In this document: piece by piece, positions 15,888-24,299 of the stretch
How positions within the stretch are numbered: the first letter of the stretch is position 1
How the letters are laid out: each line of letters opens with the position of its first letter
DNA from: an uncultured Bacteroidales bacterium
Lineage (GTDB): Bacteria; Bacteroidota; Bacteroidia; Bacteroidales; UBA932
Length of the DNA: 39,554 nt
Direction of reading: 5' to 3'
Assembly: GCA_934725015.1 (NCBI GenBank)
Contig: CAKVAS010000023.1
Coordinates: 1 to 39,554, forward strand
Made by a program: the position numbers and the translations under genes
The notes under the pieces: generated by a model
Told to the model about the DNA's origin: nothing
Databases searched by the model: none
The model's input: only the letters and a program-made list of their open reading frames with translations

Positions 15888-17906
15888 ATGAGCAAACCCG
15901 TAAAAGCATTTTATTTGACTTTGTTCATGACAGCCGCCTTCCTTCTGAGAGGCGTCGCGTTTCCGGCGTATGCCCAGTACGACCGGGACGGCTTCATGTA
16001 CAGGGGGCGGGTGGCTCTGTCCGAAGGCAAGTTCTCACAGGCAATAGAGAACTTCAACGTCCTCGCCCGCCTCGACACCACGGACTACGAGAACTACTTT
16101 TTCCGGGGCATAGCCAAGTACAACCTCGGGGATTTCCGCGGGGCCCGGCAGGACTTCAACGCCGCCGTGCGCATCAACCCGGTCTTCACCTCCGGCTACC
16201 ACTACCGGGGCATAACCGAGAGCCGCACCGGGGACTATGACGCGGCGCTCCGGGACATAAACAAGGCGCTTGAGCTTCGTCCCGGCTACTCCGGCCTCTA
16301 CTTCAGCCGAGGCGTGACCTACTTCCTCTCACGGCGCTTCGACAGCGCGGTGAAGGACTTCGACCGCTACATCCGCAAGGAGCCCAAGGATCCCTCCGCC
16401 TACCTCAACCGGGGCGCGTCCTACCTCTTCCTCGGCGACACCCTCAAGGCAATGACGGACTACAACAAGGCGATTAGGCTCGACCGTTTCGACCCCGAGG
16501 GCTATGTCCGCAGGGGTCGGCTCTACGCCGCGCAGAACCGGATGGATCTTGCGATTGAGGACATGGACAAGGCAATCGCGATAGACACTTCAAACACCTT
16601 CGCCTATTTCAACCGCGCCCTGATGTACTACGAGCAGCAGAGGTACCGCGAGGCCATGTCGGACCTCAACCGCGTGCTCAGGGACGAGCCGGGAAATGCG
16701 CTGACTCTCTACAACAGGGGGCTGATTATGGCGCAGCTGGGCGACTACGAGGGCGCTCTCGCCGACCTTGACAGGGTGCTGAACATCAACCCGGACAATG
16801 TCCTCGCGCATTTCAACAGGGCTTCCGTGCTCATCGAACTGGGAATGTACCGCGACGCTCTCGAAGACTACGACCGTGCGATAGAGCTCTATCCGGACTT
16901 CGCCAAGGCCTACATGAACCGCTCGTATGTCAAGAGCCTGCTCGGGATGCAGAAAGAGTCCAGGGCCGACTGGCAGACAGCGCAGCGCAAGGTTGCCGAG
17001 TACCGGGCGAAGAACGTCACCGACGAGGGCTCGCTCGCCGACACCACGAAGAAATACAGTTCGCTGCTCGCCTTTGACGCCGACTTCGCGAAGAAGGATT
17101 TCAACGACGAGATGCTCCAGCACCGCGACGTTGACATCAAGCTGCGGCCGATGTTCCGTTTCGTGCCGACGGATTCCCGTGACGAGCGCGACTACATAAC
17201 CTCCCACATCTATGAGAATCCGCTCCTCCAGCGCTTTGAGAACAGCCTTCCGGTCGGTGTGACGATTGACAACACGGGCGCGGTGAAATGTTCCGGAGAC
17301 TTCACGAGGCTTCGCTCCGACGGCCTTTCAGCCGCGCAGCAGGAATTTCTCAGGGCTCTTGCCGACAGCCGCGACAGGCAGTACAACCTCGCGCAGACCC
17401 ACTACGACGACGCCCTCGCCGCCACTCCGGCAACGGACGTCGAGGCTCTCTACCGGGCGTTCTACTACATGAACAGGGGCGTGCTCCGCGCTGACATGAT
17501 TGAGTTCATCTCAAGCATCGAAAGCAATGTCCAGTCGCTCTCGATGGACGATTCAGGCAATACAAGGGCGAGGGTGAAGGACCGTGTGACGCGCAGCTAC
17601 GACTACTCCGAGGCCATCGCCGACCTTGTCGAGGCCGACAGGATTGTGGGGAATATACCATATATATTATACGACCTCGCGAATCTCTATTGTCTCTCGT
17701 CTGATTTCGTGAAGGCGATAGAGAACTACACGAAGGCTATTTCCGCATTCCCTTATCTCGGCGACGCCTATTTCAACCGGGGGCTCGTACAGATTTATCT
17801 TAAGGACCGCGAGAAGGGCTGCATCGACCTTTCACGCGCCGGTGAACTCGGGGTGGAGGATGCCTACGGGGTTATAAAAAAATTCTGTGAGGATGACAAG
17901 AACTGA
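15888..17906 (+). CDS. Exported tetratricopeptide-repeat protein
   Basis: This 672-residue protein has a signal peptide (about 1-30, ending AFPAYAQ). About nine tandem TPR units follow (about 35-345), each close to 34 residues with the G-x-Y/F...A...D/N-x-A pattern (e.g. YFFRGIAKYNLGDFRGARQDF). A less regular middle (about 370-480) follows, then further TPRs near the C-terminus, including AYFNRGLVQIYLKDREKGCIDLSRAGELG. TPR arrays are protein-binding scaffolds; the partner is unknown. It sits 36 bases ahead of the metallo-hydrolase gene, so the two may be one operon. Confidence 0.85.
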   Translation: MSKPVKAFYLTLFMTAAFLLRGVAFPAYAQYDRDGFMYRGRVALSEGKFSQAIENFNVLARLDTTDYENYFFRGIAKYNLGDFRGARQDFNAAVRINPVFTSGYHYRGITESRTGDYDAALRDINKALELRPGYSGLYFSRGVTYFLSRRFDSAVKDFDRYIRKEPKDPSAYLNRGASYLFLGDTLKAMTDYNKAIRLDRFDPEGYVRRGRLYAAQNRMDLAIEDMDKAIAIDTSNTFAYFNRALMYYEQQRYREAMSDLNRVLRDEPGNALTLYNRGLIMAQLGDYEGALADLDRVLNINPDNVLAHFNRASVLIELGMYRDALEDYDRAIELYPDFAKAYMNRSYVKSLLGMQKESRADWQTAQRKVAEYRAKNVTDEGSLADTTKKYSSLLAFDADFAKKDFNDEMLQHRDVDIKLRPMFRFVPTDSRDERDYITSHIYENPLLQRFENSLPVGVTIDNTGAVKCSGDFTRLRSDGLSAAQQEFLRALADSRDRQYNLAQTHYDDALAATPATDVEALYRAFYYMNRGVLRADMIEFISSIESNVQSLSMDDSGNTRARVKDRVTRSYDYSEAIADLVEADRIVGNIPYILYDLANLYCLSSDFVKAIENYTKAISAFPYLGDAYFNRGLVQIYLKDREKGCIDLSRAGELGVEDAYGVIKKFCEDDKN

Positions 17907-17942
17907 CGGCGTGTGCCGTACCGGAGCAATTGAGGAGGGGAT

Positions 17943-18854
17943 ATGATTGAAGTTAAGTTTTTGAGCCTTTCAAGCGGCAGCAGCGGCAACTGCTATTTTC
18001 TCGGACGCTTCGAGGATGGACGCTGTCTCGGGGGACTGCTCATTGACGCGGGAGTGAGCATCAGGCGGCTGCGGACGCTGCTCGCGGACAACGGCCTCTC
18101 GACCGACGATTTCGGAGCCATCCTCGTCACTCACGACCACATGGATCATGTCCGCAGCCTCGCATCCTACTGCAAGAAACTGAGCAAACCCGTGTGGACC
18201 TCCGACGTTCTGGCCGACGCCCTTCTCCATCATACGCTTAAGCTGGCGAATCTCGGCGCGACTGTCCTCAGCCTGCTTCCCGATGAATGGAACGACGTCT
18301 GCGGCTTTTCCGTGCGCTACTTCATCGTCCCTCACGACGCCACGCAGACCGTCGGCTATGCGGTCAGAATCCCGTTAGGAGAATCTCCGGCGGCGGAATC
18401 CTCCTCAACTCCCTGTCATGACATTTCTTCCGAGACGGAGTCCGAAGCAGCAGGTTTCCACAGGTTCTTCATCATGACCGACGCCGGGCGCGTGACCGAC
18501 GAGGCCGTGGCCTTTGCCGGGGAGTCCGACACGGTGGTCTTTGAGTCCAACTACGACGTGGATATGCTCATGTCCGGCCCCTACACCCACGAGCTGAAGA
18601 TGCGCATAATGAACGGCCGCGGCCATCTCTCCAACGACGAGTGCGCCTCCGCCGTCCGCCGCTTCTGGCATCCCGGTCTCCGCAACCTCTTCCTCTGCCA
18701 CCTCAGCGAGAACAACAACACCCCGCGCCTCGCCTTCGAGGCCACGAGCGCTGTCCTTGACGCCCTTTCCGGGGAAAACCTTTCCGCACAATCCCGGAAG
18801 ACCTCCCTCCGCCCCCTTCCCCGCACCTCTCCCTCCGGACTTATTGTTCTGTAG
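17943..18854 (+). CDS. YycJ/WalJ-like metallo-beta-lactamase-fold hydrolase
   Basis: This 303-residue protein has the metallo-beta-lactamase fold. The opening IEVKFLSLSSGSSGNCYFL and THDHMDH (His64, His66, Asp68, His69) are typical of the YycJ/WalJ branch, a putative di-metal 5'-exonuclease tied to DNA repair or cell-wall control in Firmicutes. Further metal residues are seen in VPHDATQTVGYAV, IMTDAGRV and CHLSENNNTP. The family is usually about 260 residues. The extra length is an insertion after residue 145 and a Ser/Pro-rich C-terminal tail. Confidence 0.85.
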   Translation: MIEVKFLSLSSGSSGNCYFLGRFEDGRCLGGLLIDAGVSIRRLRTLLADNGLSTDDFGAILVTHDHMDHVRSLASYCKKLSKPVWTSDVLADALLHHTLKLANLGATVLSLLPDEWNDVCGFSVRYFIVPHDATQTVGYAVRIPLGESPAAESSSTPCHDISSETESEAAGFHRFFIMTDAGRVTDEAVAFAGESDTVVFESNYDVDMLMSGPYTHELKMRIMNGRGHLSNDECASAVRRFWHPGLRNLFLCHLSENNNTPRLAFEATSAVLDALSGENLSAQSRKTSLRPLPRTSPSGLIVL

Positions 18855-18925
18855 GCATTCTGCTTCTGTCCACTTCCGGGACTGCCGGACAAACGGACTC
18901 TATCGCAGTAAATTACAACAAAAAA

Positions 18926-18954
18926 GGTTGGTTAAGAAGAAATCTTAACCAACC
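18926..18954. terminator. Bidirectional intrinsic terminator between the metallo-hydrolase and pckA
   Basis: A perfect 12-bp stem (GGTTGGTTAAGA at 18926-18937 and its complement at 18943-18954) has a 5-base loop. On the minus strand it is followed by TTTTTTGTTG, making it the likely end of the pckA transcript, about 190 nt after the pckA stop. On the plus strand it would also stop the metallo-hydrolase transcript. Confidence 0.75.
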
Positions 18955-18969
18955 CAATATTGAAACCTT

Positions 18970-19001
18970 AAAATTTCAAGAAGTAAAAATTTCAAGAAGT
19001 A
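18970..19001. repeat. Perfect 16-bp tandem duplication
   Basis: AAAATTTCAAGAAGTA occurs twice without a gap, at 18970-18985 and 18986-19001. It lies in the pckA 3' untranslated region between the structured repeat copy B and the terminator. Replication slippage would explain it. Confidence 0.7.
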
Positions 19002-19025
19002 TCTCAGGCAATTACCTGAAATAGA

Positions 19026-19144
19026 GGGGATGCATAAAAGGATGGGATGCAAGGCGCACTGGGGATTTCAACACCGGAGCAACCTTATGGTTGTGAAGAT
19101 TTGAAATTCACATGCAACGAAGCAGGCCGCCTTTTAGGCGCCCC
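19026..19144 (-). repeat. 3'UTR structured repeat, copy B (after pckA)
   Basis: This 119-nt element starts 2 bases after the pckA stop, in pckA sense orientation. Order: CGCCT-AAA-AGGCG hairpin; conserved CTGCTTCGTTGC; variable arm; conserved TCACAACCATAAGGTTGCTCCGG with a CAACC/GGTTG hairpin; second arm; conserved GTGCGCCTTGCATCCC and a TGCAT/ATGCA hairpin. The arms (ATTTCAA at 19065-19071, TTGAAAT at 19101-19107) pair exactly. The outer ends are nearly identical to copy D. Confidence 0.8.
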
Positions 19145-19146
19145 GC

Positions 19147-20754
19147 CTAAAGTTTTGGACCAGCCTCCACAAGGGATTTTCCAAGTTCGTTCGTAGTGAA
19201 CTTCTCGAAGTTCTTCTGGAAGCGGGCTGCCAAATCCTTAGCCTTCTCGTCCCACTGAGCAGCGTCGGCGTAGGTGTCGCGAGGGTCGAGGATGTGCGAA
19301 TCAACTCCAGGAAGCTCGGTCGGAACCTCGAAGTCGAAGAACGGAATCTTCTTGGTAGGAGCCTTCTCGATTGAACCGTCGAGGATTGCGTCGATGATGC
19401 CTCGGGTGTCGCGGATTGAGATACGCTTGCCTGTTCCGTTCCAACCTGTGTTCACGAGGTATGCCTTTGCACCGGAAGCCTTCATCCTCTTGACGAGCTC
19501 CTCGCCGTACTTGGTCGGGTGGAGTGAAAGGAACGCCGCGCCGAAGCATGCTGAGAATGTCGGGGTCGGCTCGGTGATTCCGCGTTCAGTACCTGCAAGC
19601 TTTGCGGTGAATCCTGAAAGGAAGTAGTACTGGGTCTGCTCCGGAGTAAGGATTGAAACCGGAGGAAGAACTCCGAACGCGTCGGCTGAAAGGAAGATGA
19701 CCTGCTTTGCGTGAGGACCCTTTGAAACCGGCTTCACGATGTTGTGGATGTGGTAGATAGGGTATGACACGCGGGTGTTCTCCGTAACGCTCTTGTCGGC
19801 GAAGTCAATCTTGCCGTTCTCGTCAACCGTGACGTTCTCGAGAAGCGCGTCCTTCTTGATTGCGTTGTAGATGTCAGGCTCCGACTCCTTGTCGAGGTTG
19901 ATTACCTTGGCGTAGCAGCCGCCCTCGTAGTTGAACACTCCCTCGTCGTCCCAACCGTGCTCGTCGTCGCCGATGAGAAGACGCTTAGGGTCTGTTGAAA
20001 GGGTGGTCTTGCCGGTTCCTGAAAGTCCGAAGAAGATGGCTGAGCTCTTTCCTTCCTTGTCAGTGTTTGCGGAACAGTGCATTGAGGCGATTCCGCGGAG
20101 CGGGTTGAGGTAGTTCATGATGGAGAACATACCCTTCTTCATCTCGCCGCCGTACCATGTGTTGATGATGACCTGCTCCTTTGAGGTGAGGTTGAAGACA
20201 ACCGCAGTCTCGGAGTTGAGTCCGAGCTCCTTGTAGTTCTCGACTTTCGCCTTTGACGCGTTATAGACAACGAAGTCAGGCTCTCCGAAAGATGCGAGTT
20301 CCTCTTCTGTCGGACGGATGAACATGTTCTTCACGAAATGTGCCTGCCAAGCTACCTCAACGATGAAACGAACCTTGAGGCGGGTTGCAGGGTTGGCTCC
20401 GCAGAACGCATCAACCACATAGAGTTTCTTGTTTGAAAGTTCCTTGACGGCAAGCTCCTTGAGCACTTTCCAAGTCTCGGGGGTAACAGGCTTGTTGTCG
20501 TTCTTGTAGCCTTCGCTGGTCCACCACACGGTGTCCTTGCTTGTCTCGTCCTTCACGAAGAACTTGTCCTTAGGCGAACGGCCGGTATAGACGCCCGTCA
20601 TCACATCGACGGCTCCGAGTTCAGTGAGTTTTCCTTTCTCATAACCGGTGAGCTTCGGGTCAAGCTCGTCATTGTACAGGGTGTCGTAGGACGGGTTATA
20701 GACAATCTCAGTCGCGCCCGTGATGCCGTACTTGCTCAAATCAATTTTACTCAT
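19147..20754 (-). CDS. pckA: Phosphoenolpyruvate carboxykinase (ATP)
   Basis: This 535-residue enzyme is full length for ATP-dependent PEP carboxykinase, which interconverts oxaloacetate plus ATP with PEP, CO2 and ADP. In gut Bacteroidales it normally runs towards oxaloacetate on the succinate route. The nucleotide loop GLSGTGKTT lies at 243-251, followed by the metal motif IGDDEHGW. NTWYGGEMKKGMFS (about 198-211) is the PCK-specific site. Codon choice and a well-formed promoter suggest high expression. The gene has a leader of about 90 nt and a 3' untranslated region that contains structured repeat copy B and ends at a strong terminator. Confidence 0.97.
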   Translation of the reverse strand: MSKIDLSKYGITGATEIVYNPSYDTLYNDELDPKLTGYEKGKLTELGAVDVMTGVYTGRSPKDKFFVKDETSKDTVWWTSEGYKNDNKPVTPETWKVLKELAVKELSNKKLYVVDAFCGANPATRLKVRFIVEVAWQAHFVKNMFIRPTEEELASFGEPDFVVYNASKAKVENYKELGLNSETAVVFNLTSKEQVIINTWYGGEMKKGMFSIMNYLNPLRGIASMHCSANTDKEGKSSAIFFGLSGTGKTTLSTDPKRLLIGDDEHGWDDEGVFNYEGGCYAKVINLDKESEPDIYNAIKKDALLENVTVDENGKIDFADKSVTENTRVSYPIYHIHNIVKPVSKGPHAKQVIFLSADAFGVLPPVSILTPEQTQYYFLSGFTAKLAGTERGITEPTPTFSACFGAAFLSLHPTKYGEELVKRMKASGAKAYLVNTGWNGTGKRISIRDTRGIIDAILDGSIEKAPTKKIPFFDFEVPTELPGVDSHILDPRDTYADAAQWDEKAKDLAARFQKNFEKFTTNELGKSLVEAGPKL

Positions 20755-20850
20755 AATGTAAAATACTTTATAAATGGTTTATAATAAATAATCTTTGTTC
20801 GCCTTTCGGGTCTATACTTTTTCTACAAAGTCTTTCTTGTTTTCGAGCCG

Positions 20851-20881
20851 CAAAAATACAAATTTGCGAGCGACTTTCAAA
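20851..20881 (-). promoter_or_regulatory. Bacteroidetes promoter of pckA
   Basis: On the minus strand TTTG (20878-20881), a 19-base spacer and TATTTTTG (20851-20858) match the -33/-7 consensus exactly. Transcription should begin near 20845, leaving a leader of about 90 nt before the ATG at 20754. Confidence 0.75.
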
Positions 20882-21024
20882 ACAAAAAGCAAGCCTAAAG
20901 TTTCAAGCATAAGGAAAAATGTATAATTTTGAAGAAATTTGTCAGAACGCCGCGGATTCCGACGAAAATGTATGGAATTTGCAATCGTCGAGGCCGATAG
21001 AATTATCGAAAAATACAATACTAT

Positions 21025-21945
21025 ATGATTGAATCGCATAAACTTACATCAAACTCCGACGGTCTGGAAATATCCGTCCTGACCTGTGCGGACGCAGTCG
21101 CCCCTAAGGCCGTGTTCCAGCTTGTGCACGGGATGTGTGAGCACAAGGAAAGATATGTCCCGTTCATGGAATTTCTGGCCTCGAAGGGATATGCAGTAAT
21201 CATCCACGACCACCGTGGACACGGCGAAAGCGTCAGGTCGGCAGAAGACCTCGGCTATTTATACGAGGGCGGCTGGGAGGCCATGGTCGATGACATCCGT
21301 CTCGTCAACCGATGGGCACACGATCGCTGGCCGGGACTTCCTCTCGTTCTCTTCGGACACAGTATGGGGTCTATGGCGGTGCGTTCATACACAAAGAGAT
21401 ACGACGACACGCTCGATGCCCTCTTCGTCTGCGGCTGTCCGAGCTTCAACTCCGGCGCCGGCGTGGGCAAGCTGCTCGCGAAGGTGCTCGGAGGCCTGAA
21501 AGGGGAGCACCACCGTCCGAAGCTCATTCAGAAAATAGCCTTCGGAAGCTACTCCCGAGGCTTCAGGGGTGAGACTTCGCCGAACTGCTGGGTCTGCTCC
21601 GATCCTTCCATAATAAGGGAGTACGACGCCGACCCGCTCTGCAACTATGTCTTCACCGCCAACGGCTTCCGCAACCTCTTCGGCCTGATGCAGGACTGCT
21701 ATTCCCTCAAGGGCTGGAAAGTCTCCCGCCCATCCCTTCCCGTCCGCTTCATTTCCGGAGCCGACGACCCCTGCCTCATCTCGCCCAAGGCCTTTGAAAG
21801 CGCGGTCGGGAATATGCGCAGGGTCGGCTACAGCAATGTCTCCAGCCGCCTCTACCCGGGAATGCGCCACGAAATCCTCAACGAGACCGACCGTCAGACT
21901 GTCTGGGACGATGTGGTCAAGGCGGCCGCCAAAATGCTGGTCTGA
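21025..21945 (+). CDS. Alpha/beta hydrolase, monoacylglycerol-lipase-like
   Basis: This 306-residue serine hydrolase resembles the lysophospholipase/monoacylglycerol lipase group. The oxyanion segment is VHGMCEHKERY and the strand motif is HDHRGHGES. The nucleophile is the Ser of GHSMGS, with the acid in ISGADDP and the His in PGMRHEILNE. No signal peptide is visible, so it is likely cytosolic or membrane-associated. Its substrate, an acyl ester, is inferred from the family only. It is divergent from pckA and precedes the restriction-modification cassette. Confidence 0.85.
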   Translation: MIESHKLTSNSDGLEISVLTCADAVAPKAVFQLVHGMCEHKERYVPFMEFLASKGYAVIIHDHRGHGESVRSAEDLGYLYEGGWEAMVDDIRLVNRWAHDRWPGLPLVLFGHSMGSMAVRSYTKRYDDTLDALFVCGCPSFNSGAGVGKLLAKVLGGLKGEHHRPKLIQKIAFGSYSRGFRGETSPNCWVCSDPSIIREYDADPLCNYVFTANGFRNLFGLMQDCYSLKGWKVSRPSLPVRFISGADDPCLISPKAFESAVGNMRRVGYSNVSSRLYPGMRHEILNETDRQTVWDDVVKAAAKMLV

Positions 21946-21970
21946 ATTACATTTAGAAATGGTTGTTTGA

Positions 21971-22002
21971 TTTGCTGGTTTGTTTTTGAGTCATTAACTT
22001 TG
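21971..22002 (+). promoter_or_regulatory. Bacteroidetes promoter of the C5-MTase/NotI-like operon
   Basis: TTTG (21971-21974), a 20-base spacer and TAACTTTG (21995-22002) match the consensus. The leader to the methyltransferase ATG at 22086 would be about 75 nt. I see no short controller (C-protein) gene or obvious operator in it. Confidence 0.7.
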
Positions 22003-22085
22003 TCTTTGTTAATGTCGGGTGGATATGTCCGATGCAATAGTACTTATGGTAATTTTTTCTCCACAAAAGGAAAAAACGATAGAAT

Positions 22086-23219
22086 ATGGCAATTGATTCA
22101 AATATGACATTAAAGGCAATATCACTTTTTTCTGGAGCAGGCGGAATGGATGTTGGGGTGAGGCAGGCAGGGTTTGACGTGTTGGCTTGTGTCGAGATTG
22201 ATAAGAATTGCTGTGAAACACTGCGTGCCAATATTTTAGCCGGAAAGATGACGACTATGGTGTATGAGACGGATATAAGGACTCTTGCCCCGGAAACATT
22301 GTTGTCTGATTTGGGCATTTCCGCAGGTGACATTGATTTGCTATTTGGAGGCCCGCCTTGCCAAGCTTTTTCTCAGATAGGCAAGCAGCAGTCTCTCAAT
22401 GATGAAAGAGGCCCTTTGATTTATCAGATGATAAGATACGCTAAAGTCTTGCGCCCTCGTGCAATAATGATGGAAGAAGTCAAAGGGCTTCTTTCTGCAA
22501 AGGATCTTGATGGTAATCCCGGAGGTGTGTTTTCTTCCTTTATATCGGAGTTGGAGAGTCTTGGCTATGTTCCGAAATGGAAGGTAATGCTTGCTGCGGA
22601 ATATGGGGTTCCGCAAATGCGGGAGCGTTTGTTTGTTGTCGCGACAAAAAAGCCAAATGGATTTCAATTTCCTGAACCGACAAATGATAAACCGGGAAAT
22701 TCCGGTTCGCTGTTTGCTCTCCCTTCTTATGTGACGGTTGGTGATGCCTTGGCTGGATTAGGCAAGCCAATTGTAAAAAAGGCCGGGATAGAAATTCCTG
22801 CAGATAGTCACTACGATGTCACCCCTAAACGAGACAGAGAACGAATCAATGGCGTTCCAGAGGGTCAGCATCTGGCATCACAAACACATTTACCCAAGGA
22901 GCAGATTTGCGGATTAACCAAAAAGGATACGACAAAATTTCTGCGGCTTTCAAGATTTAAGCCCTCTAATACATTGCGGGGAGGTGAAATTTTTTTCCAT
23001 CCTACAGATAATCGTTATTTGACTCCGCGCGAGTATATGAGAATCCATGGTTATCCGGACTCATATGTATTGAGGGGACCTATTCGGGGGCGTTCGGGTA
23101 GTGTTAAAGATTTGGATCAGCATCGTCAGATTGGTAATTCTGTCCCACCGCCTCTCGCCAAGGCTGTGGCAGAAAAAATAAAAGAAACAGTATTATGCCA
23201 AAAATCTTCGAATTGTTAG
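22086..23219 (+). CDS. DNA (cytosine-5) methyltransferase
   Basis: This 377-residue C5-methyltransferase has motif I LFSGAGGMDVG (14-24), motif IV GGPPCQAFSQ with catalytic Cys92, motif VI MEEVKGLL (usually ENV; the catalytic Glu is kept), motif VIII RERLFVVA, a recognition domain, and motif X QIGNSVPPPLA. It transfers a methyl group from SAM to C5 of cytosine in its target. It overlaps the next gene by 25 bases, so the two are translationally linked, and it would protect the host from that enzyme. GC content is lower than that of the flanking genes, suggesting transfer. Confidence 0.93.
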   Translation: MAIDSNMTLKAISLFSGAGGMDVGVRQAGFDVLACVEIDKNCCETLRANILAGKMTTMVYETDIRTLAPETLLSDLGISAGDIDLLFGGPPCQAFSQIGKQQSLNDERGPLIYQMIRYAKVLRPRAIMMEEVKGLLSAKDLDGNPGGVFSSFISELESLGYVPKWKVMLAAEYGVPQMRERLFVVATKKPNGFQFPEPTNDKPGNSGSLFALPSYVTVGDALAGLGKPIVKKAGIEIPADSHYDVTPKRDRERINGVPEGQHLASQTHLPKEQICGLTKKDTTKFLRLSRFKPSNTLRGGEIFFHPTDNRYLTPREYMRIHGYPDSYVLRGPIRGRSGSVKDLDQHRQIGNSVPPPLAKAVAEKIKETVLCQKSSNC

Positions 23220-24298
23220 GATATCCGATTTCTGATACGAGTGCAAGTGTTCAGGAGTCGCGGTCGCGAACTTATTGCCCTTTCATGTCGGATTTGTGTG
23301 ACGGTGGTGGGAATCGCTATATGTCCGATATAGACTTGAGTGAGCATCCGCTTCTGGCTCAAATGTTTCCCGGAAAGAGTAGAGTGCCTTCCGGCGTATG
23401 TTCAATTCAACTAAATGAAGGCATGTCTCCATGGATTATTTGCCCGAGACGACTTTTGTATATGGGACGGAAAGCCGATGATGCAGTACTTCGCGGACAG
23501 ACGCAAGAATCATTGTTGAGCAAATGCGGATATGGTAAGGGTACTTTACTTGGAATTTGGTCAGAAGTAAAAGTTAAGTATTTGGAAAAATCAGACGATG
23601 ACATCGCATTTGATTATACTTTTGACTATGTCCTGATGCCTCTGGGCTCGGTGGCAATGTGTGATGCTGTGTCAGCGACAGGTATGGAAGAGGCTATGCT
23701 GACAAAATGCTTAATGGAGAGTGGGCATACATTTGCATTGAGAAACGGCCGGCGGTATATTGAGGATTTTCCTGTTGGCAATCCTGTTATTGTTGAGGTG
23801 ATGACTTCCAGTACGTCCGGTGGTAATAAAAAGAAAAGGAGCTGTATTCCACAAGCATTTGAAGATGGTATGTTGGGGCGACAACACATCGCGCCCGGAA
23901 TCAATTACCGTCAGGTCTGGGCGCGAATGGCCAGCCAGCTAATCGTAAAGTCGCAGGCTGCAATGTCGTGGGGAGGAAAAACGATATGGGTTCTGCAGGA
24001 TTTGTTGGCAGATTATATATCTTCCAGTACAGCACTGGATCTCACAAAATTTATAAATGAACATACCGGCGAGGTGAATATATTAGCCTTTTCGTATGGT
24101 GAAAACTACAAGACCACGACTGATGCTAGAACTGTTCCTTTTGCCGGTTCAACATTATATTCCGGACCTATAAAAGCAAATGGCGATAATTCTGAGCCTT
24201 GCTTTCAAGACATAGTGCTTGCGTCAGTTTGTCCGCCTCGGAATATCTTTTTGACGGCTTTGTGTAAGAAGGGTTTGGCAAATAGGTTATCGGTCTAA
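23195..24298 (+). CDS. NotI-like type II restriction endonuclease
   Basis: This 367-residue protein resembles the NotI/EagI-type endonuclease family. The N-terminal third has four cysteines (Cys28 in YCPF, Cys35 in DLCDGG, Cys69 in GVCS, Cys83 in IICPRRL), as expected for the iron-binding site of NotI. A likely catalytic core spans IWSEVKVKYLE, FDYTFDYVL and VIVEVMTSST (about 120-206). The exact catalytic residues cannot be assigned by eye. It overlaps the methyltransferase gene by 25 bases, the usual linkage of a restriction pair. If NotI-like, the site would be a GC-rich 6-8 base palindrome; this is inference. Confidence 0.72.
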   Translation: MPKIFELLGYPISDTSASVQESRSRTYCPFMSDLCDGGGNRYMSDIDLSEHPLLAQMFPGKSRVPSGVCSIQLNEGMSPWIICPRRLLYMGRKADDAVLRGQTQESLLSKCGYGKGTLLGIWSEVKVKYLEKSDDDIAFDYTFDYVLMPLGSVAMCDAVSATGMEEAMLTKCLMESGHTFALRNGRRYIEDFPVGNPVIVEVMTSSTSGGNKKKRSCIPQAFEDGMLGRQHIAPGINYRQVWARMASQLIVKSQAAMSWGGKTIWVLQDLLADYISSSTALDLTKFINEHTGEVNILAFSYGENYKTTTDARTVPFAGSTLYSGPIKANGDNSEPCFQDIVLASVCPPRNIFLTALCKKGLANRLSV

Positions 24299-24299
24299 G

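Noticed and set aside
18855..18925. A gene in the gap after the metallo-hydrolase
   Set aside because: No frame with a plausible start. The stretch simply leads into the shared terminator at 18926-18954.
20812..21039. 75-residue minus-strand frame between pckA and the alpha/beta hydrolase
   Set aside because: It covers the pckA promoter region and leader and overlaps the start of the opposite gene. Its product has no recognisable domain.
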